DNA from: an uncultured Pseudomonadota bacterium
Lineage (GTDB): Bacteria; Desulfobacterota_B; Binatia; UBA9968
Assembly: GCA_946478635.1 (NCBI GenBank)
Contig: CAMLCX010000163.1
Location: forward strand, 1 to 9,473
Length of the DNA stretch: 9,473 bases
Direction of reading: 5' to 3'
Shown: in pieces, positions 1 to 6,323 of the stretch
How positions within the stretch are numbered: position 1 is the first letter of the stretch
Layout of the letters: each line of letters starts with the position of its first letter
Position numbers and translations under genes: made by a program
Notes under the pieces: generated by a model
What the model saw: only the letters and a program-made list of their open reading frames with translations
Databases searched by the model: none
Told to the model about the DNA's origin: nothing

Positions 1-122
1 CGGAGGAGCAGATCCGCTCACTCCAGTCGCTGCTCACGGTCGTGGGCGGGCGGGTTGTCTACGCGGCCGCCCCTTTCGAAGAAGGCGTCCGGCGCAAGAA
101 CGAGAAGCCCTCTAGAAAATAA
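1..122 (+). CDS. C-terminal end of an amidohydrolase (YtcJ-like), truncated by the window edge
   Basis: Only the last 39 codons are present. The frame starts at base 3 and ends with TAA at 120-122. The residues include LTVVGGRVVYAAAPF (about residues 11-25 of the fragment), which matches the usual C-terminal strand of metal-dependent amidohydrolases of the Amidohydro_3/YtcJ type, where a 'V-x-GGRVVY' strand closes the small beta-sandwich domain. The tail after it is basic and probably disordered. The catalytic metal ligands lie upstream, outside the window, so substrate and activity cannot be judged. The stop is 12 bases before the next ATG, and the ribosome binding site of that gene directly follows the stop, so the two genes are probably co-transcribed. 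The family call rests on one short motif and could be wrong at subfamily level. Confidence 0.6.
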   Translation, partial: EEQIRSLQSLLTVVGGRVVYAAAPFEEGVRRKNEKPSRK

Positions 123-134
123 GGAGGAGGCATC

Positions 135-1082
135 ATGGCACGTAATCGACTGCTGGCACGGGTTCTCTTGCTGACACTGTTTTTTCTTGTAGGCAAAGCA
201 ACGGCCGCGGAGCGCTTTTTTATCAGCATACCCGGACCGACGCTGAGCTACGTGCCGCTCTACTATGGCCAGGAGAAAGGTTTTTTTGCGCAGGAAGGGT
301 TGGATTTGGAAGTTCTCGTGGTGCGCGGCATCGTCGGCGTCAGCAGTCTCATGTCGGGTGAGATCGATGTCACCTGCCACGCGGGCAGCGGCTTTTCCGC
401 GGCCTTGCGCGGCGTCCCCGTGAAAATAATTTCGGTCACCCGCGATCGGCCGATCCATGAGCTCATCGTCGCGCCAGCGGCGAATTCGCCCGCCGAGCTT
501 AAAGGCAAATCGATCGCCGTTGGGTCGCTCGATGGCACGGCCGCGGTGATGACGCGCCGGATCCTCCAAGCCAAAGGATTGGACGCACAGAAGGACGTGA
601 CCTTGTTGAGCATGGATACGCCGGCGCGGCTGCAATCTTTATTTTCCGGCAGGGTCGCGGGCGCCATGATGACGCCGCCGTCGATTTATCTCGCCGAGGA
701 GAAGGGCTACAAAGTTTTCGGCCGCGGCCGCGACTACATGCGGTATTTGCAGACTGGAGTGGTCTCGACCGATATCCATATCAAACAGAAACGAGAAAAG
801 TTGGTGCGGTTTCTGCGCGCATGGAACCGCGGGCTCAAGGCCTATCAGGAGAGTCCGGAGATCATGCTTCCTTACATACAGAAGCGTCTTGGCATCAAAG
901 ACGCACAGCTGGCGCGGCGCATGTACGATGACGATGCGCCGTTTGTGTTGAACGGCGGGCGGTTGAGCGCGGATGCAACCAAAGAGATCGTCGAAATCGG
1001 CCGCGACGCGCTGCGCATCAAAGAATCCGTTTCAACCGAGAAGATTTTTGACTTTTCCCTCGCGACGGAGGCGATGAAATGA
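135..1082 (+). CDS. NMT1/THI5-like periplasmic solute-binding protein (ABC transporter type)
   Basis: A 315-residue secreted binding protein. Residues 1-24 form a signal peptide: basic start, hydrophobic core rich in Leu and Phe, and an A-T-A/A-E cleavage site. The mature part has the two-lobe pattern of the SsuA/TauA/NMT1 family: PLYYGQEKGFFAQEGLDLEV at residues 41-60, SLMSGEIDV at 71-79, LRGVPVK at 91-97, and the hinge-region LKGKSIAVGS at about 122-131. It ends in the 'DFSLATEA' type C-terminal helix. Such proteins usually deliver sulfonates, nitrate, pyrimidines or aromatic acids to an ABC permease, but the ligand cannot be read from this sequence. The start is fixed by AAGGAGGAGG at 121-130, four bases upstream of the ATG. 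No permease or ATPase gene follows. The gene is probably in one transcript with the amidohydrolase and ends before a hairpin at 1133. Confidence 0.85.
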   Translation: MARNRLLARVLLLTLFFLVGKATAAERFFISIPGPTLSYVPLYYGQEKGFFAQEGLDLEVLVVRGIVGVSSLMSGEIDVTCHAGSGFSAALRGVPVKIISVTRDRPIHELIVAPAANSPAELKGKSIAVGSLDGTAAVMTRRILQAKGLDAQKDVTLLSMDTPARLQSLFSGRVAGAMMTPPSIYLAEEKGYKVFGRGRDYMRYLQTGVVSTDIHIKQKREKLVRFLRAWNRGLKAYQESPEIMLPYIQKRLGIKDAQLARRMYDDDAPFVLNGGRLSADATKEIVEIGRDALRIKESVSTEKIFDFSLATEAMK

Positions 1083-1132
1083 TCCGCGACCTGCCGGCTT
1101 ACGCGCGCGGTGGTCAAATCCGGCCGTTGCCT

Positions 1133-1166
1133 GGGCGGGTTTGAAAACCGCCCCTTGTTATTTTTG
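1133..1166 (+). terminator. Rho-independent terminator after the first solute-binding protein gene
   Basis: GGGCGG (1133-1138) pairs with CCGCCC (1148-1153). The stem is extended by TT/AA with one bulged G, and the loop is about four bases. A U-rich tail (TTGTTATTTTTG) starts at 1155. It lies 50 bases after the stop of the plus-strand gene. Its tail overlaps the stop codon of the convergent minus-strand gene. The minus-strand side has no T-run, so it should act mainly on plus-strand transcripts. Confidence 0.7.
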
Positions 1167-2114
1167 CTTTATTGCTTCGCGAAGAAAACTATAATCCACG
1201 ACGTCGGCGTGGCTAACCGGCTTTGCAACGTTGGCCATGGCCTTGGCTTCGTCGATGGCGTTTTGCAGAACGCTGTCCTCGACGAAGCCGTCGTTCGATA
1301 AAGCGTCGGTCATGACTTTGTAGGCTTCCTCGATCACATCTTTTGTGAAGCCGAACTTCTTTTGGGCGAACGCGAGAAACTCGTTTCGCTCGCTCTTGAG
1401 CGAGCGCGTGGTGCGAAGGAAAGCGCGCACCATGCGCTGCACCTGCCGCGGATTCTTTTTGATTTTGTCCATCGTCGTCGCCAATCCCGTCAACGGCCTC
1501 TGTAAAACTTTGCCGGCGTAGAAGAGCTCGCGATAACCGTCTTTCTTCATCTGGATATTGAACGGCAGCGGCATGTGCGTCGCATGTACGGTACCGGCCT
1601 GCAAGGCGGCATAACGCAGTGTGTCCGAGCCCAAAGTCACGATGCTCACGTCACGCGCCGGATCGAGACCGATGGATTGCAGGGCGACCCTGGCGGCCAG
1701 GTCGCCGGTGGCGCCGAAGGAACTGACTCCCACCCGTTTTCCTTTCAGCATGGCCGCCGAGGTGATCTCCGGACGAGCCATGAGAAAGTGCATCACTCTG
1801 GCAAAATCGAAGCTGAGAGTTTTCACCGGCAGGCCGAGCGCCGCGCCGCGGATGATGGTGCCGACGCTATAGAGATAGTCGACGTCGCCGGTGATAAGGG
1901 TTTTGATGCCCAGGTCCGCGCGAATCGAAACGTACAGGAGATCGATGCCTTCATCTCGATAAAATCCTCGCTCGATGCCGTAGAGCAGCGGACCGATCGA
2001 CAGCGACCCGCGCGTCGTATGGGAGACGATGACTTTTTCCTGCGCCGATGCTTTGGACGATGCGGCAAGCATCACGACAAGCGTTAACAGAAATCCAATC
2101 CATGCTCGTTTCAT
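1158..2114 (-). CDS. NMT1/THI5-like periplasmic solute-binding protein (second copy type)
   Basis: A 318-residue secreted binding protein. The chosen start (ATG at 2114-2112 on the minus strand) gives a clean signal peptide, MKRAWIGFLLTLVVMLA followed by an A-S-A/Q-E cleavage site near residue 24. It is preceded by an AGGAAA ribosome binding site. An in-frame ATG 60 bases further upstream would put 20 polar residues before the leader and is unlikely. Family motifs: LLYGIERGFYRDEGIDL at residues 43-59, LITGDVDYLYSVG at 73-85, LGLPVK at 93-98, LKGKRVGVSSFG at 123-134, and a 'DYSFLREA' type C-terminus. It is a diverged paralogue of the binding proteins at 135-1082 and 6324-7303. It is transcribed divergently from the UbiD-family gene, which hints at a shared substrate or regulator. 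No transporter partners are nearby, and the ligand is unknown. Confidence 0.87.
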   Translation of the reverse strand: MKRAWIGFLLTLVVMLAASSKASAQEKVIVSHTTRGSLSIGPLLYGIERGFYRDEGIDLLYVSIRADLGIKTLITGDVDYLYSVGTIIRGAALGLPVKTLSFDFARVMHFLMARPEITSAAMLKGKRVGVSSFGATGDLAARVALQSIGLDPARDVSIVTLGSDTLRYAALQAGTVHATHMPLPFNIQMKKDGYRELFYAGKVLQRPLTGLATTMDKIKKNPRQVQRMVRAFLRTTRSLKSERNEFLAFAQKKFGFTKDVIEEAYKVMTDALSNDGFVEDSVLQNAIDEAKAMANVAKPVSHADVVDYSFLREAIKQK

Positions 2115-2208
2115 CTCATTTCCTCGAACGTCGGATGTATCAATTACCCGGCTCACTTGCAAAGGCGGATGCAAATTCGTAGTGCTGGTTCAGCCGGAGG
2201 ACAGGTGT
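2115..2208. promoter_or_regulatory. Shared divergent intergenic region with a small inverted repeat
   Basis: These 94 bases separate the start codons of the minus-strand binding protein and the plus-strand UbiD-family gene, so promoters for both should lie here or overlap the gene ends. An inverted repeat TTGCA-N8-TGCAA sits at 2157-2174, near the centre, and could be an operator. On the minus strand, TTGCAA could serve as a weak -35 element, but I see no convincing -10 partner. The UbiD ribosome binding site GGAGG is at 2196-2200. The regulatory reading is inferred from gene orientation and the repeat. Confidence 0.35.
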
Positions 2209-3627
2209 ATGAGCTACAAAGACGTAAGAGAATGGATCGAGAGAGTCGAGCAGATGGGCGAGCTCAAAAAGATCGACGGCGCCGATTGGAATTTGGAAAT
2301 CGGCGCACTGTCCGCGCTCGCATCCAAACACAAAGAGAACAGCCCGGCGCTTCTCTTCGATCGAATCAAGGATTATCCGGCGGGATACCGGATTCTTGTC
2401 GGCTTCTTCGAGAGCCTCAAGCGGTCCGCGCTGACGACCAATCTGCCCTTGGACATCACTCGCGAAGGTTTCATTCAAGCCTGGCGCGAGCGCTTGGCGA
2501 AGCCGGCGTCTATTCCGCCCGTCACCGTCAGCAGCGGTCCTGTGCTGGAAAATATCTCGACCGGCGCGGATATCGACCTGTTCAAGTTTCCCGTGCCGCG
2601 CTGGCACGAGCGCGATGGCGGTCGCTACATCGGCACGGGCCACGTGGTGATCACGCGCGATCCGGAGGAGGGCTGGGTCAACGTCGGCTGTTACCGCGTC
2701 ATGGTCCACGATCGAGACACCATGGGCATGAATATTTCCCCCGGCAAACATGGCCGCATGCACCGGCAAAAATATTTCGATCAGGGCAAACCCTGTCCCG
2801 TGGTCGCCTGCTTCGGTGTCGATCCGCTGCTGCACATGATCGCCACTCGGCCGGAGCCCTACGGGCGAAGCGAGTTCGACGCCGTCGGTGGTATCAAAGG
2901 CGAACCGGTGGAAGTGATCCGCGGAGAATACACCGGTTTGCCGATTCCGGCTTACGCCGAAATCGCGATCGAAGGCGAGTTCCTGCCCGATCAAGGAAAA
3001 GAAGAAGGGCCGTTCAGCGAATGGACCGGTTACTATGCGAGCGGCGAAAAATTCGAGCCGCTGATCAAAGTGCACCGGCTCTATCACCGCAACGATCCGA
3101 TCATCACGGCATCGCCCGAATATCGTCCGACGGCACGCGCCGAGCATTGCTATGAACTTTTGCGCGCGGCGTATATCCGCGATCAAGTTGAAAAAGCCGG
3201 CGTGCCGGACGTCCAAGCGGTGGCGAGTTACTTTCGCCGATTCTTAACCGTGATTTCGATTCACCAGCGTTATCCCGGGCACGCGCGCCAAGCCGCCCTG
3301 GTCACAAGCCAGTGCCAGGGAGCTGCTTATTTAGGCCGATATGTCGTCGTGGTCGATGACGATATCGACGCTTACGATATCAACGACGTGCTCTGGGCCA
3401 TGTGCAGCCGCGCCGATCCGGTCGATTCCGCCGAAATATTGCGGCGCTGCTGGAGCGGGCCGCTCGATCCGATCATTCCGCGCGAGTGCAAGGGCTTCAG
3501 TTCGCGCATGATTATCGACGCCTGCCGGCCCTACGAGTGGCGTGACAAATTTCCGCCGGCTGCGGAAATCAGCATGGAACGGCAAGCGGCGCTCAAGAAG
3601 AAATGGCGAAATGAACTGTTTACCTAA
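2209..3627 (+). CDS. UbiD-family prenylated-FMN-dependent decarboxylase
   Basis: A 472-residue cytoplasmic enzyme of normal family length. UbiD enzymes use prenylated FMN and a metal ion to decarboxylate, or reversibly carboxylate, aromatic and alpha,beta-unsaturated acids. Visible signatures are VNVGCYRVM with Asn158 and Arg163, GKHGRMH with His181, GGIKGEPVEVIRG at about 227-239, and EGPFSEWTGYY with Glu266 and Glu271. By comparison with characterised members, Arg163-Glu266-Glu271 corresponds to the catalytic Arg-Glu-Glu triad. Asn158, His181 and a Glu in the 232-235 segment correspond to the metal/cofactor site, so the enzyme looks intact. The start at 2209 has GGAGG at 2196-2200 with 8 bases of spacing; a longer frame open from 2029 has no site and adds residues unlike the family. 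No UbiX-type prenyltransferase lies in the window, so the cofactor must be made elsewhere. The substrate is unknown; the context suggests an aromatic acid rather than the ubiquinone precursor. Confidence 0.93.
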   Translation: MSYKDVREWIERVEQMGELKKIDGADWNLEIGALSALASKHKENSPALLFDRIKDYPAGYRILVGFFESLKRSALTTNLPLDITREGFIQAWRERLAKPASIPPVTVSSGPVLENISTGADIDLFKFPVPRWHERDGGRYIGTGHVVITRDPEEGWVNVGCYRVMVHDRDTMGMNISPGKHGRMHRQKYFDQGKPCPVVACFGVDPLLHMIATRPEPYGRSEFDAVGGIKGEPVEVIRGEYTGLPIPAYAEIAIEGEFLPDQGKEEGPFSEWTGYYASGEKFEPLIKVHRLYHRNDPIITASPEYRPTARAEHCYELLRAAYIRDQVEKAGVPDVQAVASYFRRFLTVISIHQRYPGHARQAALVTSQCQGAAYLGRYVVVVDDDIDAYDINDVLWAMCSRADPVDSAEILRRCWSGPLDPIIPRECKGFSSRMIIDACRPYEWRDKFPPAAEISMERQAALKKKWRNELFT

Positions 3628-3674
3628 TCGTCATCCCGCATGCCATCGGCGCCGCCAGGTGAGAGTTAAAATAG

Positions 3675-3707
3675 AGCGAGGCCCGAGCTGTTCGCTCGAG
3701 CCTCGCT
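3675..3707. terminator. Long hairpin downstream of the UbiD gene, probable terminator
   Basis: AGCGAGGC (3675-3682) pairs with GCCTCGCT (3700-3707). After one mismatch, CGAGC (3684-3688) pairs with GCTCG (3694-3698), leaving a 5-base loop. It begins 48 bases after the UbiD stop. The plus-strand tail (ACCTTCC) is poor in T. On the minus strand the stem is followed by CTATTTTAAC, so it may stop both strands or back up the minus-strand terminator at 3755-3793. Confidence 0.55.
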
Positions 3708-3754
3708 ACCTTCCAAAGTTGTGTTTTCCCGGTGTCGCGAAGGATCCGTAAAGC

Positions 3755-3793
3755 AGTTTAAAAAGAGGCCAGACTCTTTCGAGTCTGGCCTCT
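3755..3793 (-). terminator. Strong Rho-independent terminator for the minus-strand small gene
   Basis: A perfect 13-base stem, AGAGGCCAGACTC (3764-3776) with GAGTCTGGCCTCT (3781-3793), closes a TTTC loop. Read on the minus strand it is followed at once by TTTTTAAAC, a classic terminator tail. It lies 84 bases after the stop of the 65-residue gene and marks the end of that transcript. A further stem CCACTGA/TCAGTGG flanks it on the upstream side (from 3795). Confidence 0.85.
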
Positions 3794-3876
3794 GCCACTG
3801 AACGTGACGGGGGGCTCAGTGGCGGCCGCTGTCCCGTGGGAGCTGTGCTGAAGGAGGCAGCGCGGGACGCGGCATA

Positions 3877-4074
3877 CTAGTTGAGTCTCGAGTTTTCCGG
3901 AACCTGGAGATACTTTGCTTGATGCAAGCGCCGTTGTAGATAAGTGTCTTTCGGCCAATCCCAATTACGACCCGGCAACTCCTCGCCGGTGTAATTCCCG
4001 CCGTTGACCTTGCTTTGTAAGAAAATAAGCTGCCAATAACTTGGTTTAGCCATTTCGCCTTCTGCTGATTTCAT
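3877..4074 (-). CDS. Unrecognised 65-residue protein in its own transcription unit
   Basis: I do not recognise this protein. The start at 4074 is supported by AAGGAGGG at 4088-4081 (minus strand) with 6-7 bases of spacing, one of the best ribosome binding sites in the window. A 13-bp terminator follows the stop. The protein is soluble-looking: no signal peptide, no membrane segment and no cysteine. It is rich in aromatic residues (W14, W38, W40, Y13, Y28, Y45, Y55). A central Gly/Asn/Pro-rich part (VNGGNYTGEELPG, residues 23-35) leads to NWDWP, then a basic, probably helical segment in which Tyr-Leu-Gln occurs twice ten residues apart (45-47 and 55-57). An upstream in-frame ATG would add 18 residues and has no comparable site. 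The neighbours are a decarboxylase-like gene upstream on the same strand, 450 bases away, and the convergent UbiD gene. It could be a small regulatory or accessory protein or a modified-peptide precursor. None of these is shown by the sequence. Confidence 0.6.
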   Translation of the reverse strand: MKSAEGEMAKPSYWQLIFLQSKVNGGNYTGEELPGRNWDWPKDTYLQRRLHQAKYLQVPENSRLN

Positions 4075-4149
4075 TTCCGTCCCTCCTTCGTTACTATTTC
4101 TTAGACGATTCAAGTAGCGAACTAGCATACAATCCCCCGTCGATTATTT

Positions 4150-4178
4150 TTTAAACGAATGTGTGTTGCCTTCGTCAC
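4150..4178 (-). promoter_or_regulatory. Candidate sigma70-type promoter for the 65-residue gene
   Basis: On the minus strand, GTGACG (4178-4173) and TTTAAA (4155-4150) are separated by exactly 17 bases. Each matches four of six consensus positions. This would place the start of transcription near 4142 and give a leader of about 70 bases. The surrounding A/T-rich run (TTTAAAAAATAAT) also fits a promoter. The match is modest and the call tentative. Confidence 0.3.
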
Positions 4179-4526
4179 GTTGTCTATCAATCCGTCGCAG
4201 TTCTGTAGAGCAGGAGCCGTGCCGGGCCTAGAGTTAGGTGTGGTTTACCGCTTTGTCATCGGTTGTCTGTAAAAGTCCGATGACGATCAGAGGCAGCGCA
4301 GACCGGCCTTAGCCTGCTGCCGCCGGGTTCGGTCAAATATGCCGTACCGGAAAAGCCGTCATCGGTGAGGTTGGGTACAGGAAGGCCGCGGTGAAGTGGA
4401 ACGATTATCCTAAATATTTCCCGAAAGCGGATGGATACTGAAAGCTCTAGCGGGTGACTGCTTCCATCAAAATCATAAGGAAATCCTGACGCGTCCTATC
4501 AGGGCCAGAAAAATTCAAAGCCCGGC
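4179..4526. other. Gene-free stretch with an inverted repeat and a possible coding remnant
   Basis: No complete gene is evident between the decarboxylase-like gene and the promoter region of the small gene. Two things stand out. GTCATCGG (4255-4262) and CCGATGAC (4277-4284) form a perfect 8-base inverted repeat with a 14-base loop, and GTCATCGG recurs at 4358-4365. The plus-strand frame 4313-4441 is open for 42 codons without a start codon. Its end, including NDYPKYFPKADGY before a TGA at 4439-4441, resembles natural protein, so it may be a gene fragment. I see no RNA gene. Downstream of 4527 on the minus strand there is only a 5-base stem (CCTGA/TCAGG, around 4483-4501), too weak to call a terminator. 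Confidence 0.3.
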
Positions 4527-5522
4527 TTATACGTGGAAAGTATCTTGCGTTTCTTTGCTGAAGAGATCCTCGACCGCTAATTTTTTGGCCGTCAAACCTT
4601 GTTCGGCACCGTAGCGAAGAAAGGTTTCGAGGGTTCTGCGGTTGGGCTCGACTCCATAGGGCCAAAAATCGTTGCCCATGAGCTCTTTTACTTCGTCGGC
4701 GTGCTGGCCTGTCCATGGCAGCGCCGAATGAATCGCATCGTTTCTATAGATCGCGTTGATACAATAGTTCTTCGATTCGAGCAGAGCTTTGTAAAGGCTT
4801 TGCGCGACCCATGAGTGATTTCGGTAGAATCCCTCGCGAATGATCATGACATGCATGATCGGAAAAATTCCGGTGCGCCGGAAATGCTCGGTTTCCGCCT
4901 GGCGCGGTTTGGGAAATAGTCGCTTGACTTGCGGCGCGCGTTTGACGAAGGGCGCCGGGACCTGAGCCGTTAGCAAGGCATCGATTTCGCCGGCAACCAG
5001 CATATCCGAGAGGTTTTTCCCGGCAGGTATGTTTTCGATCTTGATATCCGGAGGCAATTGCAAAGAGACTTTCTCTTTGCGCTCGGATGATTCCAGACCG
5101 CCGGTAAACCAGTGCATATCCCGCGGCGCCACGCCGAAATCGTCTTGAATGAATCCGCGCAACCAAACCGTGGCGGTCATCTGCCACTCCGGCACGCCGA
5201 CGCGCTTGCCCTTCAGGTCTGCCGGACCCTTGATGCCGGCATCCACGTTGACGTAGGCGCACGAATGGCGAAACTTGCGATAGACAAACGCAGGGATGCC
5301 TATAAAAGGAAAATCGCCGCGCGCTTTTCCCGCGACGAAAGTGCCGAAAGACATCTCAGCAGCGTCGAATTCGTGATGCACTCCCATGCGCCAATGCACT
5401 TCCGGGGGCCGATTGATGGTGACGAAGTTGATCTCCATCCCTTCGGCGTGCACGAGCCCGTCCTTGAGCGGCCGCACGATGTCGTAGTCGCCGCAGCCGA
5501 GGTCGAGGGATAACAGTGTCAT
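4527..5522 (-). CDS. 4,5-dihydroxyphthalate decarboxylase-like protein (periplasmic-binding-protein fold, no signal peptide)
   Basis: A 331-residue protein resembling Pht5-type 4,5-dihydroxyphthalate decarboxylases, which convert the phthalate intermediate to protocatechuate. Shared features are a short N-terminal strand ending in GCGDYD (9-14), HHEFDAAEMSF (49-59), RKFRHSCAYVN (82-92), LKGKRVGVPEWQMTA (103-117) and WFTGG (138-142). The fold is that of type 2 periplasmic binding proteins. Unlike the three NMT1-like proteins here, it begins directly with the first beta-strand and has no leader, consistent with a cytoplasmic enzyme. The ATG at 5522 is preceded by GGAG with 7 bases of spacing. 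The same family label is often given to orphan binding-protein relatives, so the decarboxylase activity is not certain. It lies 116 bases downstream of the diiron-enzyme gene on the same strand and is probably in the same operon. A second decarboxylase family (UbiD) in the neighbourhood supports a role in aromatic acid breakdown. Confidence 0.75.
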   Translation of the reverse strand: MTLLSLDLGCGDYDIVRPLKDGLVHAEGMEINFVTINRPPEVHWRMGVHHEFDAAEMSFGTFVAGKARGDFPFIGIPAFVYRKFRHSCAYVNVDAGIKGPADLKGKRVGVPEWQMTATVWLRGFIQDDFGVAPRDMHWFTGGLESSERKEKVSLQLPPDIKIENIPAGKNLSDMLVAGEIDALLTAQVPAPFVKRAPQVKRLFPKPRQAETEHFRRTGIFPIMHVMIIREGFYRNHSWVAQSLYKALLESKNYCINAIYRNDAIHSALPWTGQHADEVKELMGNDFWPYGVEPNRRTLETFLRYGAEQGLTAKKLAVEDLFSKETQDTFHV

Positions 5523-5556
5523 GGATTAACTCCGATAAAGGTTGCGCAGGATTTAA

Positions 5557-5626
5557 GCTGGAGAAATGGAGTGCGAGACTTCTAAAAACCCATTATTCCA
5601 ATACTCCATCTCTCCAGCACTCCAAT
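5557..5626. repeat. 8-base tandem TCCA repeat forming a 16-base hairpin inside the operon
   Basis: Four consecutive 8-base units of the pattern N-Y-TCCA-NN (ATTCCAAT, ACTCCATC, TCTCCAGC, ACTCCAAT) run from 5595 to 5626. Upstream, GCTGGAGAAATGGAGT (5557-5572) is the reverse complement of 5603-5618 with a single mismatch, so the element can fold into a 16-bp stem with a 30-base loop. It fills most of the gap between the diiron-enzyme and decarboxylase-like genes. There is no T-run after the stem on either strand, so it is not a standard terminator. It may be a dispersed intergenic element that affects mRNA stability or processing. Confidence 0.65.
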
Positions 5627-5638
5627 TTTCTTTCCTCG

Positions 5639-6307
5639 CTACGCGTAGGCGTTGTAGATGCCTTCGAACTTGGCGACTTTGAAGCGCACCATGTTGCGCG
5701 CCGATTCACGCACGAGCTCTTGCTGGCGTTCAGATTGAGCATGCTTGGCGATCACTTCGCTCGCCATCGCGGTGTGTTCCTGATCGGCGACCGCATGAAC
5801 GGTGAAAAACTGGATTTCCTTGTCACTCATGCCGTAATGGCGGCGCAGGGCGTTGATATGCTCTTCCGAATAGCGGCAGACCATGGTCTCGTTGACCAAT
5901 GCAGACGCGCGATTTTCGGAGGCTGAGCCGAGCAGCATGCCATGGATCGTCTTGCTCGTGTGCGCCAGGCACTCAAAGACCGGCAGAGTTTTGTCGAAAT
6001 CTTCGTCCTGCAGGCCGATCGCGAGGCCAAACTTTTTTGCCAGGTCGGGGTGATACTGCTCTTCGTTCATCTGGTAAAGGAAGTATTTAAACAAATCGGG
6101 GTCGTGGCTGTTTTTGACCATGCACAGGGCGAAACCTTTGAGCAAGGCGACATTGTGCAGGTAATGCTGCAGCGCCCAACCTTGAAGCCTCTTGGCGGAG
6201 AGTTTGCCGGCGCGCAACTCGGTGAAGTAGGGAAGCGCCATCAACTGCTCGACGCCCGGCTGAATGATCTCCTTCATCACCGAATCGACAAATGCCTGGC
6301 TCGCCAT
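5639..6307 (-). CDS. Haem-oxygenase-like diiron oxidase/oxygenase (TenA/PqqC/CADD superfamily)
   Basis: A 222-residue all-helical protein, the usual length for the TenA/PqqC-like superfamily. The candidate metal ligands match those I recall for diiron members such as the chlamydial protein CADD: an NEExxHP segment (Glu82/Glu83, His86), NETMVCRYSEEH with Glu140, and the H-x3-D-x2-H motif as His171, Asp175, His178. The Asp expected in true thiaminases (in the 'QDY' segment of TenA) is replaced by His48, so thiamine salvage is less likely despite Cys144 in the equivalent of the TenA cysteine region. Diiron members oxidise amino-acid or fatty-acid-type substrates or make cofactors (for example p-aminobenzoate by CADD). 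The first Glu-to-His spacing is about four residues here, shorter than the seven I recall for CADD. The start at 6307 has AAAGGAG six bases upstream. It lies 16 bases after the end of the frameshifted binding-protein gene, so the two are tightly coupled. Confidence 0.8.
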   Translation of the reverse strand: MASQAFVDSVMKEIIQPGVEQLMALPYFTELRAGKLSAKRLQGWALQHYLHNVALLKGFALCMVKNSHDPDLFKYFLYQMNEEQYHPDLAKKFGLAIGLQDEDFDKTLPVFECLAHTSKTIHGMLLGSASENRASALVNETMVCRYSEEHINALRRHYGMSDKEIQFFTVHAVADQEHTAMASEVIAKHAQSERQQELVRESARNMVRFKVAKFEGIYNAYA

Positions 6308-6323
6308 TGCAACTCCTTTTCAG

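Noticed and set aside
18..635. Long minus-strand open frame opposite the first binding-protein gene
   Set aside because: It is a shadow of the 135-1082 gene, with Arg/His-rich composition and no family resemblance; the plus strand has a signal peptide and clear motifs.
2140..3216. 358-codon minus-strand open frame inside the UbiD gene
   Set aside because: The opposite strand encodes an intact UbiD protein with catalytic motifs; this frame is a high-GC antisense shadow.
3877..4074. The 65-residue protein as a PqqA-like cofactor precursor for the nearby PqqC-superfamily enzyme
   Set aside because: It lacks the Glu-x3-Tyr core of PqqA, is much longer, and no radical SAM or other pqq gene is present.
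5639..6307. Assignment as thiaminase II (TenA) of thiamine salvage with the THI5-like binding proteins
   Set aside because: The Asp expected in the TenA active site is His48 here, while the diiron H-x3-D-x2-H motif is complete; no thiamine genes or ThiXZ subunits are nearby.
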